Shown one piece after another: positions 24,041 through 35,234 of a stretch of 64,000 nucleotides of DNA. Numbering within the stretch: the first letter of the stretch is position 1; every line of letters starts with the position of its first letter. This stretch comes from Camellia lanceoleosa (taxonomy: Eukaryota > Streptophyta > Magnoliopsida > Ericales > Theaceae), in the NCBI GenBank assembly GCA_025200525.1, contig CM045763.1:66661018-66725017 (forward strand), given 5' to 3'. The notes beneath the pieces are model-generated. The model worked only from the letters and a program-made list of their open reading frames with translations. It was not told where the DNA came from and made no database searches. Position numbers and translations under genes: made by a program.

Positions 24041-24521
24041 GTTGGCTAGTAAGTTAGATAGCTAACCGAGATCACAGTTGTACAAAAAGTTCAAAATTCA
24101 TTGCAAATATTAGCATACATGCACAAAACCGGAATAAGAGTTAAAGGAAAATTTTCATTCAAAAACAGAGAAGTACAATTTGGGGGGCTTCAGCCCGGTT
24201 ACAAAGTTAAAAAAAAAAAAATCAACCGAGAAGTGCATCAAGCTCGGCATCAAATTCTGCATCAGCAGCCACCTGGAGTCCGGTGTCAGAGGGGAGCACG
24301 GTTTGAAGTGGGACTTCGGTGTCAGCCTGAACTTCGGTGTCAGTCGGCTGCAACTCAAGAGTTGGATCCTCAATAACCGCTCGCATCAATTGCCTTATCG
24401 CTCACTGCTTGTTGACAACCGGAGTGTGAGATGGCTCCTCATCTTCATCATCATCATCATCATCACCGGACCCCTCAAGAAAGGCTTTTTGGAGATCGGC
24501 CGCGTATTGTGAGCGAATGGA

Positions 24522-26323
24522 CTACGGTGGAGCGTTGTAGACGTCGGTGTCAGACGTACAACCGAGCTTCTCCACCGCACACCTCCAGCCGCACTTGAAA
24601 AAGAGATCTTTGGCTGCGTTGCATTGCAGGGTGTAGGCGTCTTCGGCTTCTTTGAAGCCCCGCTTCTCGGCCTTCTTCACCTCCCCCTTCAACTGGTTTA
24701 TCTCGGCGTCCTTTTTCTTCTCGATGGCAGATAAGATACGTAAGTATCTATCTTTTGCCTCGATGGCCACTTTTTTCTTTTCGGCCTCGACCGAATTGGC
24801 GATCTCGGTCAGGCGACCGTTTTCTTCTCTAAGCTCGGCCAGTTGTTTCTTCGCCTCCTCCAGTTCGGCCGTCTTAAGTTCGGCCTCAGCCATGGCCTCC
24901 CTGGTACTCCTCCTAAGCTCCATGACCCTCCTGTGAGTGACTTGGTTTTTCTGGATGGCCTGCAAAGGAGAAGTAACGTTAGCCGGACTCCAAGCTAAAG
25001 AAAAAAAATCTTACACGGAGAGGAATACTACTTACCAAGATCATGGACTTGGTGGAGGACCGGATTGACTTTAGCTCGGTGTTGAGCTGTTTGTAGTGGT
25101 GTTCCATGTCTTTGGGGAGGCACACACTCTTGGCTAAGTTGAAAGCCATCTGATGGTCCTTCTCTGAGACGCCCGAATCAGACGCGGTGATGTCTCGGTC
25201 ATTGAAGGTGAGTACAGGAGTCCACTTGGGAGAGGCAGTTCGGTCGGTGGGTTCCGGTGGGAGGCTCGGCTGAGGGCTTGATGGAGGACTTGTTGGCAGG
25301 ACGGTCTCGTCTTCATCAGCAAGACGTGGCTCGGTTTGGCTAGTCCGGGCACGTTTGCTTGGTCGTGATGAAGATGGCCGTTGAGATGGGAGTGCCACCA
25401 CGGTCTCGGTGGCACGGCCGATTCCTCAATTTCTACCGAGTTGTTTCGTTAGAGGGCCTTCAATCTGTTCTTCTTAGCCATTTCTTGCTCGGCTGTGAGT
25501 GGAACAAGGTTGATCTGAGGCAAGTTTGGGTCCGGTTCTGGCGCGTCTTCAAGCAGGAAGTCGGTTACCCTTGCTTTTCGGCGGCCGGAGTAGCGGTAGG
25601 TCGGTTCGAAGTCGAGAAGTTTATCCCAACTTCTTTCCCGAACTCGTAGTGCGGCGCGCAGAAGATTGAGGTTGGGGTAGCTGTAGTTTGAGTGGATATG
25701 GGCCTTATCTGCAAAAAGAAGCCAAGTGTTAGTTCGGTTCAGAGCAGAAAGCCGGAGTACAGAAAATAAAAAAAAAAAATATGAAGTGCAACCGAAGTAT
25801 GTATACCGGGCTCTCCGAACTTCCAGTTTATTCTCCAGCCTGGAATCTGGGCTTGATGGTCTTCAAAATTCCCAGAGACCCAAAAGAAGTCGTCATCATT
25901 TACATCTTTGTCCGGTGTGTGTTTTATTATTTTTTCTCGGCCTCGGCGTATTCTCAAGTAATAGCACCAGCCTTCGTTTTTTGATCCTAATGAGTACTAG
26001 TGGAATATTTCGGCTAAGCCTAGGTTTAGTCCGGTTTGACGGTTTAGGGTGTCTATGCCCATTATTATTCGGTATGTGTTGGTGGAGAGTTGGGTTGGGC
26101 AAAGTCTGGTTTGCCTGAGGAATTCACAGATTAAAGGCTGGACTGGGAATCGTAGTCCGGTCTCTACTATGGACTGAATGGTAAAGGGGACAAAGCCCTC
26201 GTTGTCCCATGGATCTACATCTGGTTCGGCTAGGGTGAGGTTTACGTCGGTTGGTATGTTGTAATCCTTTCTGAATTCGGCTAAGCCGCCTGGGGTTTCT
26301 ACTAAAAATCTGTACTTCCCCAT
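24522..26323 (-). pseudogene. Antisense three-exon gene, PF04195 'putative gypsy type transposon' family
   Basis: Three minus-strand exons join well: 26323-25807, 25708-25036 and 24959-24522. Exon 1 starts MGKYRFLVE and carries the PF04195 pattern (FVPFTIQSIVETGLRFPVQP, LSTNTYRIIMGIDTLNRQTG), then FFWVSGNF and GWRINWKFG. Exon 2 holds a Ser/Pro-rich linker; exon 3 is a charged coiled coil (ELEEAKKQLAELREENGRL). Splice signals: CCCG|GTATAC, TTTTTGCAG|AT, CTTG|GTAAGT, CTTTGCAG|GCC. Damage: TAG at 25997-25999 inside exon 1, and a stop (TAA 25449-25451) plus a frame change at about 25395-25450 in exon 2. The gene lies antisense between integrase and the polypurine tract. Its molecular function is unknown; extra antisense ORFs are reported for Tat elements. 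Confidence 0.82.
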
Positions 26324-27490
26324 TTAATGGATAACTTATGAATAATTTAGTTCGGCTGGGGATTTGGACTCGGGAGCTCGGTTGAGCGCACGGAGGAAGT
26401 ACCTGGGCAACCTAAGTCTGCAAAGTGGAAAAACAAGGTGTTAAGCACAGATCACCGACCGTGCTATAAAAACAAAACAAGGAAAGGAAGCCTTACTTCA
26501 GCTAGATGGATTGCTGCCGGATCTACCTCGGTTTCATAGAGGAGCGTGTTATCTCGGTTTTGGAAAGGCGTTGTGTTAGCTCGGTTCTACTTTTGGTTTT
26601 GTTATTCTGGCTGAACGTCAAGGGGCAGCTTTCTAAGTTCGGTTTAGGAACTAAGAATGCTGGCATGGCCCCTGAAGTTTTAGCTCGGTCGAGTGCTATG
26701 GTTTTTAGTTCGGTGAATTTGTTTCGGCTATTGTGGATCAGTTGGTGACCTATTGGAACTACTTTGTTGGGTGCAAGTGCTAGTTCGGTTTCAGTTCACC
26801 TATATCTTTACATACATCACAAACGGTGTTCTACCTCGGTTGGGGCATGTATAAAGATCGAAATGGCATTCTATTGATTATCTTATGGAGTTCTAACAGT
26901 TTATAGACTAGTTTTTCCAGAAAATATGAAACTTGCAACATAAGAGTGTTTGGCAAAAACATATAAAACAGGAGACAAAGGAAAACAAGAACAGATTCGT
27001 GTGTTTACCTGGTAGAGAAGCAGAGGAACTGGATTGAAGCCAACAGCAGCAAAAAACAAGAGTTTCAGAGGTACGGGGTTGAAGAACAGTGAAGGAGGAA
27101 GAACAAGATTGGGAAGCTCAGAATAAAGAGAGAGTGAATAGTAAGGCAAGTAATTTTGGAGAAGACAGAGAGGGTTTGTTTTGTTTAAGTGGAAGGAGGG
27201 AAAAAACGCGGGACTGTTCAAAATTTTTTCGGAGTACGAGGGCGGCGCGACAGCTGTGAGTGGCCAATACCGGCGTGCCACGTGTCATTGGAAGGACAAT
27301 CGATTCAGTTTCTGTGACTGAAGAGACGTTTGACCGGACGTGCTTAGCTCGGCTTAAGCTTAGCTCGGCTAGAGAAGCTAAAAAGGTTTTCAGCTCGGCC
27401 GAAGTACCTAAAGGGTTGTAGCTCGGCTGGATAAGCTAAAACTTTAGTTCGGTTTGTAGGCAGGTAATCCCTATCATGCTGGGCAGATGG
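26324..27490 (-). promoter_or_regulatory. Probable leader and promoter region of the antisense gene
   Basis: Read on the minus strand, 27230-27060 is CT-rich, like a plant 5' leader, and is followed by T-rich, intron-like sequence before the ATG at 26323. A 126-codon frame (26901-27281) lies in it, but I see no domain. On the plus strand TCGG words are frequent throughout. No TATA box can be fixed with confidence. Confidence 0.4.
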
Positions 27491-27504
27491 AATTAAGGGG
27501 CAAT
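27491..27504 (+). promoter_or_regulatory. Polypurine tract before 3' LTR
   Basis: AATTAAGGGGCAAT lies directly before the LTR start TGAGAGGG. The AGGGGCAA core is also found at the tract of the first element (2917-2929). Confidence 0.8.
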
Positions 27505-28259
27505 TGAGAGGGTAATTTACATACTATTGGGCCGAGCTGGGTGTTGGGCTTTAGGGCCGAAATGAAGAGGGCCGAGTAGAAGGGCCATGTAGGATACTCC
27601 GGTTTGGAGGAGTAACTTAGAAGATAGACCGGTCGCACAGCCGTGGTGGTTAGCTCGGTCTTGGAAGGACTGAGCTCTACTCCGGTTGAGTGGAATAGCA
27701 CGGGAGGTTTCGGTCTTCGATAGTTACTTCGGTTATAGCATGTGAGGAACCGAAGTAAGCTATGGTTCTAAAGATAGCTCGGTTTTAACTCCTTTATGGA
27801 TAGCTCGGTCTTAGTATGAGAAAACCAACGTAAGGGAGAGTAAAGTAAGGACCGAATTAATAGTTACTTCGGTCCTGAAGTAGTCCGGCCATAGGAAGAA
27901 CCATCTCACTTGGTTTAAGCAGTGAGAGGGGTGTTGGAGGATAAGCATTATCCTCCGGGAGTTTGAATCCTAGGAGGACTCTACATGGAGGAGTAAGAGT
28001 CCTACTAGGATTGTGCCACGCGAAACCTATAAAAGCTCACCCACACCATCTGTGGAGAGGTAATGCAACTTTTGTTCCCTGAATACACAGAGCTTTTGCC
28101 TATTTGACAATCTTTCTGACTTACGCATCGGAGAGGTTTCCAACACCCACCCGCCGGCTAGCTCACGTTTGTGTTTTCAGGTGATAAAGCGACGTCGTAC
28201 GGAGGAACGCAGACTTGATCAACAGGATTATACGAGAAGGTATATCTCTTTCCCGTACA
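27505..28259 (+). repeat. 3' LTR (755 bp)
   Basis: A near-identical copy of the 5' LTR, with a 15-bp extra block after GAAATGAAG. It is followed by the target duplication CCACC. TATA box at 28028. Confidence 0.96.
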
Positions 28260-28264
28260 CCACC

Positions 28265-28807
28265 TGATTGACATACACTCCACAGCCAATATAAATCAGT
28301 AACTATTAAAACTTATTTTGATTGGTAAAATTATCAATTCAAAATTTGAACGTCAAACATTTACATCTTGTTTGAAAATTGGATATTTTAATTGGTTTTT
28401 TGACTTTCTACTAAAAATACGCAAAAAATAAATAGAGTGATATAATAACTCATAGTAACTTTTTGATTAATAACTTTACTTGCCAAACAGTTTATTTTTC
28501 AAACTATCTGGAACAAAATGTACTCCACAACCAATTTGATGGATTTTTAATTATTGTTATATGGTTAAATTGATATTTTTTGATCATCAAATTAGGTTTT
28601 CTAACGATTACTTATTTGTATAATCGTTTCTAATTGGACTGCATGAACTTAAATAAAAAAAAATTAAGAAAAATAGGTGAAATTGATGATAATTTAGGGC
28701 AATAAAAATGAAATTAAACCTCCCCTCCCTTCCCCTCCCCTTAGGAATGGCCCTTCTCCATATCATATTTATCATCTATACTTATGTGCATTTTGGGCTC
28801 CATTCCG
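28265..28807. other. AT-rich intergenic DNA
   Basis: Host flank of the complete element. It is AT-rich with no gene or repeat I can support, apart from a short CCCCTCCCTTCCCC patch near 28725. Confidence 0.6.
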
Positions 28808-29087
28808 AACCCACAATGATGATTTAAATCGTTTTTGTCATAGTTTTAGTAGCAAAGATAAGTTGTGCAAAAATTTAATTTCATCAAATATTACTAGACA
28901 TATGAATAAATTATATTTTATTTTTTAAATGGACGATGACTATAAATCTAAATTTAAACTGTCAATTTTATAAAGTAAAATGTGATTTATTCATCTATTA
29001 TACCGATGAAACCAATTTTTTATACAAATGATTTTCGCTATAAAATTTACAAAATAAATGGTTCAAATTATCATTGTGAGAAACCAT
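28808..29087. mobile_element. Palindromic MITE-like element
   Basis: The left arm from CCACAATGATGATTTAAATCG is matched inverted by the right arm ending ATGGTTCAAATTATCATTGTG; the arms are about 110-130 bp with many differences. It resembles the fold-back elements at 8330 and 47440. The ends are approximate. Confidence 0.6.
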
Positions 29088-29127
29088 AAAAATGAAATAT
29101 GAAAAAGTAAAAAAGATAACACCTTAT

Positions 29128-29535
29128 TTGGTTTTCAATCTTCAAAAACAGTTTTTTGAGTTTCCAATTCTTACTTTTATATTCTTAATATTTTTTTAAA
29201 ATATTCTAATTAAATTTTTTTTTTTCATTTTTAGATTCACTTATCGTAATATACTTAAGTAAAAAAAATTGTACAAAAATATTTAAAAATTTTATTGAAT
29301 ATAATAAAATACGAAAATTTGTTTTATTTTTTTTTTTTAATATTTGGTGAATTTTTTGAAGTTTTTTTTCATAAAAATTTTATTTTTTAAGCATATTTAG
29401 ATTAAGTGTATGTAAAAAATAAAAAACAATTTGTGTAAAATATTAAAAAATCATTAAAAATAAAAATAAAATACAAAAAACAAAAAGCTCAATTTTTTAA
29501 AAGTAGACTCAATTTTTGAAACCAAACTTGGCGAA
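29128..29535. mobile_element. AT-rich MITE, TTTGGTTTTCAA-ended family
   Basis: The left end ATTTGGTTTTCAATCTTCAAAAACAG and right end CAATTTTTGAAACCAAACTTGG are inverted relatives. Two other copies in the window (37135-37500, 60320-60755) share the interior words AAGTAA...AAAATATT and the same end type. Confidence 0.6.
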
Positions 29536-29618
29536 TGGTTCTATGATACATAGGCCCCGTTTAGTAGAGTTATGTAAAAGTGATTATAAATTATAACTTA
29601 ATAGATTATAGTTTATAG

Positions 29619-30435
29619 TAGGTGTGGGCACGGGTCAGTTGCGACCACGGAACTAATCTGCCATCCGTCTGCCAGATTGACGGATTGGAAAAAATCAATC
29701 CATATCCGTCCGCCAATTCGGCGGATGTGGATTGAGCGGATTGGTGGTTTGGCGGATGGATGTGAATTGGTTTGACGGTTTAAAATTTTATAAATTTTCA
29801 ACATAATTTAACTTGTGCACTTTCTCCAAAAAAAAAAAAAAAAAAGAAAGTATTACAGTTAATTACTTAAAAAAATTACAATCACTGCATGCATCATTTA
29901 CATAAAATATTACAATCTGTGGTTCTTAAAATATAAAAACAATTCAAACTACCAAAACCATGAACAAAGCAGTAGTATAGATTGTATGTCTCTGTATTGT
30001 TACATCTATATCTGTTTTTGAAAATAAAAACCAACCAGCATATATCATATTTTCCATTTATTATTTTTAAAGATAGATTTAAAAACCAAAAAAATATAGA
30101 TAAATAATACGTTTATTTTTTTCAATTCAAAAAAGATATTCAAGTTGAAAAAAAAATTTCAACAAAATATTTAAACTCTTTTTAATTGAAAACACAAATA
30201 GAATATTTAAATATATTTAAAACACAAAGTCTTATAAATTACTAGGGGTGTTCGCGATTTGGCGATTGGGTTGCAGCCAAAGGAATCTCAAATCCGCCAT
30301 CAGTTCGTCAGATTGGCAGATTGGAGAAAATCAATCCGCAATCGTCCGCTCATTATCACACATCGGTCCAAAATGCGACGGATCGGTTTGGTTTGGTCGG
30401 TTTTGGCGGATCGATATATCCGCTGCTCATCCCTA
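29619..30435. mobile_element. Non-autonomous hAT element (817 bp), copy 1
   Basis: Ends are TAGGTGTGGGCACGG and, read inward from the other side, TAGGGATGAGCAGCG. A perfect 8-bp target duplication GTTTATAG flanks it (29611-29618, 30436-30443); 8 bp is diagnostic for hAT. Subterminal regions are rich in GGCGGAT and ATCCGCC words, typical transposase-binding repeats. The interior is AT-rich with no transposase. It shares interior blocks with copy 2 at 43725. Confidence 0.92.
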
Positions 30436-30443
30436 GTTTATAG

Positions 30444-31449
30444 CTGTAAATATAAGCTATTAACCTATTTGGTGCAACTATGAGATTATGGATTCAAACA
30501 ATAGAATAGTGTTTGGTTGATAAGCTGTAAAATAACTTTTTGCTGTGTAATTATCTTTTTTGCCCTTTTATGATATAAAAATGGTTATTTTGTTATTTTT
30601 TTCAATTTTAATTTTAAAAAAGTTATTTCATTAATAAAAGTTAATATAATTAGTATTAAAAAATTATTATTTTCATTAATAGTATCAATTAGTATAAAAT
30701 TATTTCATTTTTTCATTATAAATTAATTAGCATCAATACTTTTTTTTTTCTTTTTCTTCATTTTTTTTTTCTTTTTCTCCTTATTTTCCTTTCTCTTCTT
30801 TCTTTTTCTTTTTTTTCTTATCTTCTTTCTTTTTGTTAATTTTATTTAATTTATTAATTCATTACAATTAATATCCATGTATTTATATTATTATTATTTT
30901 TTTCATTACAATCCATCTTTTTAATATCCATGTATTATTGTTATTTATAAGCTGTAAATTTGCACAATTCACTTCAATAATAATTGAAATATATTTTTTT
31001 AAATTGTTTTTTGTTTCTCTTTTTTTTTTAAAAAAAAAATTTATTTCAATTTATTTCAATATTATTGTTTTTCGAAATTTGTTTAAATTTATTTCAATTT
31101 ATTTATAACAATTGTCTTTTTTTTAATTGTTTTTATTTCTTTTTATATTTATTTCAATATTAACATAAGCTGTAAATTTATTTCAATTTATTTCAATATT
31201 ACTGTTTTTTTTTCTCTTTTTTTTAAAAAAAAATTATTTCAATATTATTGTTTTTTAGCAATTTTTTAAATTTATTTCAATTTATTTATAACAATTGTTT
31301 TTTATTAATTTGTTTTTTTATTTCTTTTTATATTTATTTCAATATTAACATAAGCTTTAAATTTATTTCAATATTATTGTTTTTTTTCCCTCTCAATTAA
31401 TAAATTGTTTTTTTTCTCTTTTTTTTTTTCTTTTATTTCTTTACAATTT
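30444..31449. other. T-rich interior of composite element
   Basis: Low-complexity DNA with many repeats of ATTTATTTCAAT and TTATTGTTTTT words (30990-31390), suggesting local tandem duplications. No gene. Confidence 0.6.
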
Positions 31450-31990
31450 TGCAAAACCCTAAATCTGAATAGCCGGAGCTGCTGCCGGTGAAAAAGCCCT
31501 CTATCAGCTCATCCATCTCCTCCACCACCACCAGAAACCCTCGATCGTCATCATCATCATCACAATTTTCAGATCGTGATATTATTTCAGATCGTGAGAG
31601 AGAGATAGAGAGAGAAGCTCAACAATAACAAACCCTAACCACCGCCGGCAGCTCTAGGGTTTGCCCCTGGTTCAGATCACGATCGATCATGATGGGTGTG
31701 GTTAGGGTTGACGATCACGAGCTCTGGTTCGTCACTGTTCAATCGTTACGCCGTCGATGGCGAGCTCTGGTTCATCAATGGTGAGTTGGGGATTTGCCTT
31801 TCTAGTTCGTGAGAAAGAGAGAGAGAGAGAGAGGGAATCAGAAATCACCCCGTCGCCAGAAATCGCATCCATTCGTCGGAAATCGCCTCTTTGGCTCGTG
31901 TGGGGGACAAAAATGAGTGTATTTTGGTTTATATACATGGCACACTTGTAATCATTTGAAATTGTGATGGGCATTTTAGTCATTTTACCT
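31450..31990 (+). other. Gene-leader-like fragment inside composite element
   Basis: This block is much richer in GC than its surroundings. It starts with AAACCCTAAATC, has CT and CCACCACC tracts, two AACCCTA-type words, a GA microsatellite (31814-31832) and a GATCGTGA repeat. It looks like the 5' leader and first exon of a plant gene. A 64-codon plus frame (31757-31951) begins MASSGSSMVSWGF. I cannot name a donor gene. Confidence 0.4.
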
Positions 31991-32170
31991 CTCACATCTC
32001 AGCTGCGCTCTTAAGCTGATTTTTAATTTATAAATTAAGCTTCTTCTTCCCCACTCAAAGAAAAAGTTGATTTTTGACTTACAAAAAGTTATAATCTGTA
32101 TTGTTAAGCTAAACCAAACATATCAAAATAGCTTAAATTAAGCTAAAAACTAAAATAAGTTGAAAAATAT

Positions 32171-33479
32171 TCAAGTTATGATATTTATAGATTTGATTAC
32201 CACAAATATTATAACTCAATACTATATCAATCATAATTAAAAAAAACAAAAAACAACAACAACAACAACAACAACAAAAAAAGAGTTATAACCAAATATC
32301 ACTTAAAATATAATCATAAAATATTTGGGTCATAATTAAAATAATAGTATAATTAACATCACAATTAGTCATAACTGACTTAACAATAAGTCATGACCAA
32401 TGATCACAAAAGGTGTAACTAAAGGGTGCATATGGAGTAATCATCACGTGGTGTTCCAATGATGTTGTGATTGGTGAAAAGGTAAACTCATAATTTTGTG
32501 TATGATGACTTGGTGAAGAAGATAAGCTCGGAACGGGTAACAGGACACCTTGGTGATCTCTGCAAGGGGCGCTGCCTTGGACCTGCGGGAGGGTAAGGAA
32601 GATTTTCCTGTAAAAAAATAAAATAAATAAAATAAAAAAAGAAAGAAGAAGAAGAAGAAGAAGATAAGTACATAGCGCATCAAGAGCAAGAATTTCTCTC
32701 ATCATATATATAGTTTTTTTTTTTTCATCTCTTATGTGGCACATTTTAAAGGCTTTTTTTTTTTCTTCTTCTTAAAAAATCATATCAGTATGCATTTTCT
32801 ATTTATATATAAAGTTATACACAAACTTAATTTCAATTATAATAACTAATTTTTTATTAATTCTATTTGAGAAATATTTATTTTTCATATGATTTGTATC
32901 GTGTATTCAATTTTGTCGTTGTCAGATTTCTTTTATATAGTTAATATTTTAATTTAATTATTATGATATTTTAAAAAAAAAATTATTTTGATGCACAAAT
33001 AAATAAGAGAGAATCTACTTAATTATGTCATCGCACGAGTCAAATTAATTTTCTTTTATATCTTATATTTTTTTATCTATCTTATTGATGTCTTAATATT
33101 AATTTGTATTTAATTTTTTATTTAACATGAAATTATTTATTTTAGAAAACATTTATATTTAATTTAAATTCTATATACCTATATTTAATATGTCTCAATA
33201 ATTCAAAAAGAATATTAAGGAAAAAATCAATACTCTACATAATTAATTTACATATTTTCTTCTTAATTGAAGCACAACATATTTATATTTAATCTCTTAA
33301 ATAAATTTTGTGTAGCTATATTTTTACATATTTTCATTTTCTAAATAAATATAAAATTAAAATTAAATTTTAATAATTAGAACCACTTTTAGTTTTATAT
33401 TACTAATTCTTCTTCTAATTTAACTATTATTTTTAATATTAAAATTTATGTTACTATCTTATAATTTAATATAGGGGAG
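32171..33479. other. AT-rich intergenic DNA with one GC-richer patch
   Basis: Mostly AT-rich. A patch at about 32515-32610 is GC-richer and reads LPQVQGSAPCRDHQGVLLPV within a minus frame (32391-32744). It may be a transposon relic, but I recognise no family. An (AAC)n tract lies near 32256-32280. Confidence 0.5.
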
Positions 33480-33565
33480 ACTTATGTATAGGTCCTAATA
33501 AGTGGATTTATTGTCTAATAAGTCCTATGATAATTAATAATATTTTTCATCAAACATTATTAAAA

Positions 33566-33832
33566 AAGGTCATTAATTGTTAATTTTTAACGACAGTTTA
33601 AAAATTGTCACAAAAAATGTCACTAATTATACGTTTTAACGACAGTTTAAAAAAATCATAAAAAAAAAGTAACTAATTTTTAACTTTTAGTGACAGTTTG
33701 AGAATTCACAGAAAAAGTTACTAATTGTAAGTTTTAGCGACAATTTATAAAAATCGTTGACAAAAAAAGGCACCAATTTTCAAAAATTGTCAAAAAAATT
33801 ATTTTTAACGACAATTTTACTATGACTTATTT
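33566..33832. repeat. Tandem AACGACA/GTCACTAATT repeats, CACTA-like subterminal region
   Basis: About five units of roughly 50 bp alternate GTCACTAATT, TTTTAACGACAGTTT and AAAAATTGTCA words. TAGTGACA/TGTCACTA-type words in tandem are typical of the subterminal regions of plant CACTA (En/Spm) elements; that assignment is tentative as no CACTA terminus is seen. Confidence 0.5.
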
Positions 33833-35234
33833 GCAATAGGATTTGATAGGAATTAAGTCCAACTACTAGGACATATTAGTAATTATGAACCAATCATCTT
33901 CTTGATATATTACTGAGTCTAAAAAATAAACTTTTATATCATTTTCCTATATATTATATAAAATTATTATATGATAATTATACTTTTATAGTATAATAGA
34001 ACTAAAATTATTAAAATAAATAGATAATTTAACTAAATTATTATATATAAGTTTTCAAATAACGTTTTTATAGAAGGATAAGATTAAGATTATTAATATA
34101 AATAATTTAAATTTAAATTTTGTTTTAAATTAAAATTAAAATTATTTTTTTGTAATACATATCATAGTATAAAATATCATTATATTAATTAAATTTAACT
34201 CCATTGTGATTTTATGTCAGACATCATATTCCTAGAAGTGATTTATATATACGAGTAGCATCCAATTTAATATTGATTGATTAAAATAATGGAACTCAAT
34301 ACTTTTTTGTTAAGTTTTTAGAAGATAAATTGATCAATGTCAAATGATAAATAGTATAGAGTATTATTTTAAATAATAATGAATCATTGAAATGATTGTG
34401 TATATTTAACTATTGATGTTTCTTGAATAATTTTTTAAAAAAATATTTGAATTTATGGTATTACAAATAATACATCTTCATGAGTTTTGCCAGAAAAGAA
34501 TATGTAAAAATAATTTGGCTAAATAAAAAAATTGTTATTATTATATGTGTCACATTTAATCATAAACCTTAAAAAAAAAACAAACAAACAAACAAACAAA
34601 CAAACAAACTAGAGCCCTTTGAGAATTGAAATTATTAAGGTTATAAAGATTTTGTGTTTGATTCCTTTTAAGGACACTGTTTATGATTTAAATTTGTAAT
34701 TTTTTATGCATTAATATAAATAACTTTTATGATCTTATTGATATAAACATAAATCCTACATTTGAGTCAACTCACCTTAAGCACATTTTTATGTAATAAA
34801 ATACTTAAATATTGTTATATAAAAATATTATAATAGATTATACCTAAATACTACTTGAACTATAACTAAAGATCTAATGAACCACTTTAGACATAATAAA
34901 AAACATAAAAAATTAGTAAATACTTTTTCGATTAATAACTAAAATAATACATCATGAGTTATAATTAAGTCACAATTTATATATTATAAATTTTTTCATT
35001 ATTTTTATTTTTTTCATAATTGTTTTTATTTTATTTTTTTGGAAATAAGTATAATTCTTGATTTTTGGTAAATTTATTTAATACAAATGAGAATTTGATT
35101 TAGATTAAGAACACACATGTTTTAAAAATTTTGAAAGAAATTATTATTTTTAGAAGCTTTTCGCATAAGATCATCACATAGGGGCAATTTAGCAACCGAG
35201 TTAAAAGGTACCTCTAGCTTTTAATTCATTTTGA
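33833..35234. other. AT-rich intergenic DNA
   Basis: No gene is supported. An (AAAC)n microsatellite is listed separately. Confidence 0.6.
34578..34609. repeat. (AAAC)n microsatellite
   Basis: Eight perfect AAAC units after a run of A. Confidence 0.98.

Larger units (their letters stand above)
16513..28259 (+). mobile_element. Complete Tat-lineage Ty3/gypsy LTR retrotransposon (11,747 bp)
   Basis: Two near-identical LTRs (16513-17252, 27505-28259) flank PBS, gag, pol, a hairpin-repeat array, an antisense spliced gene and a polypurine tract. Perfect 5-bp target duplications CCACC sit at 16508-16512 and 28260-28264. By eye the LTRs differ by 11 substitutions and one 15-bp indel, about 1.5%. 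Two RNase H domains in pol mark the Tat lineage. Pol has four in-frame stops and gag and pol are in different frames, so this copy is not autonomous. It could still be transcribed, and could be mobilised by a related element. Confidence 0.96.
29552..32170. mobile_element. Composite non-autonomous element, possible gene-fragment carrier
   Basis: The left end (AGGCCCCGTTTAGTAGAG, then AAAAGTGATTATAAATTATA) and right part (TTGACTTACAAAAAGTTATAA, TATCAAAATAGCTTAAATTA) match the two ends of the short element at 38374-38631, in reverse orientation. Here the ends enclose about 2.5 kb: a hAT insertion (29619-30435), T-rich DNA, and a GC-richer block (31450-31990) that looks like a gene leader. The outermost right terminus is degraded. 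Confidence 0.55.

Noticed and set aside
26901..27281. 126-codon minus frame MARRYWPLTAV...
   Set aside because: Lies in CT-rich leader-like DNA upstream of the antisense gene; the hydrophobic content comes from the pyrimidine bias.
16476..27701. Repeated 72-75 codon minus frames in both LTRs (MLFHSTGVELSPSK...)
   Set aside because: Duplicated only because the LTRs are duplicated; no known motif.
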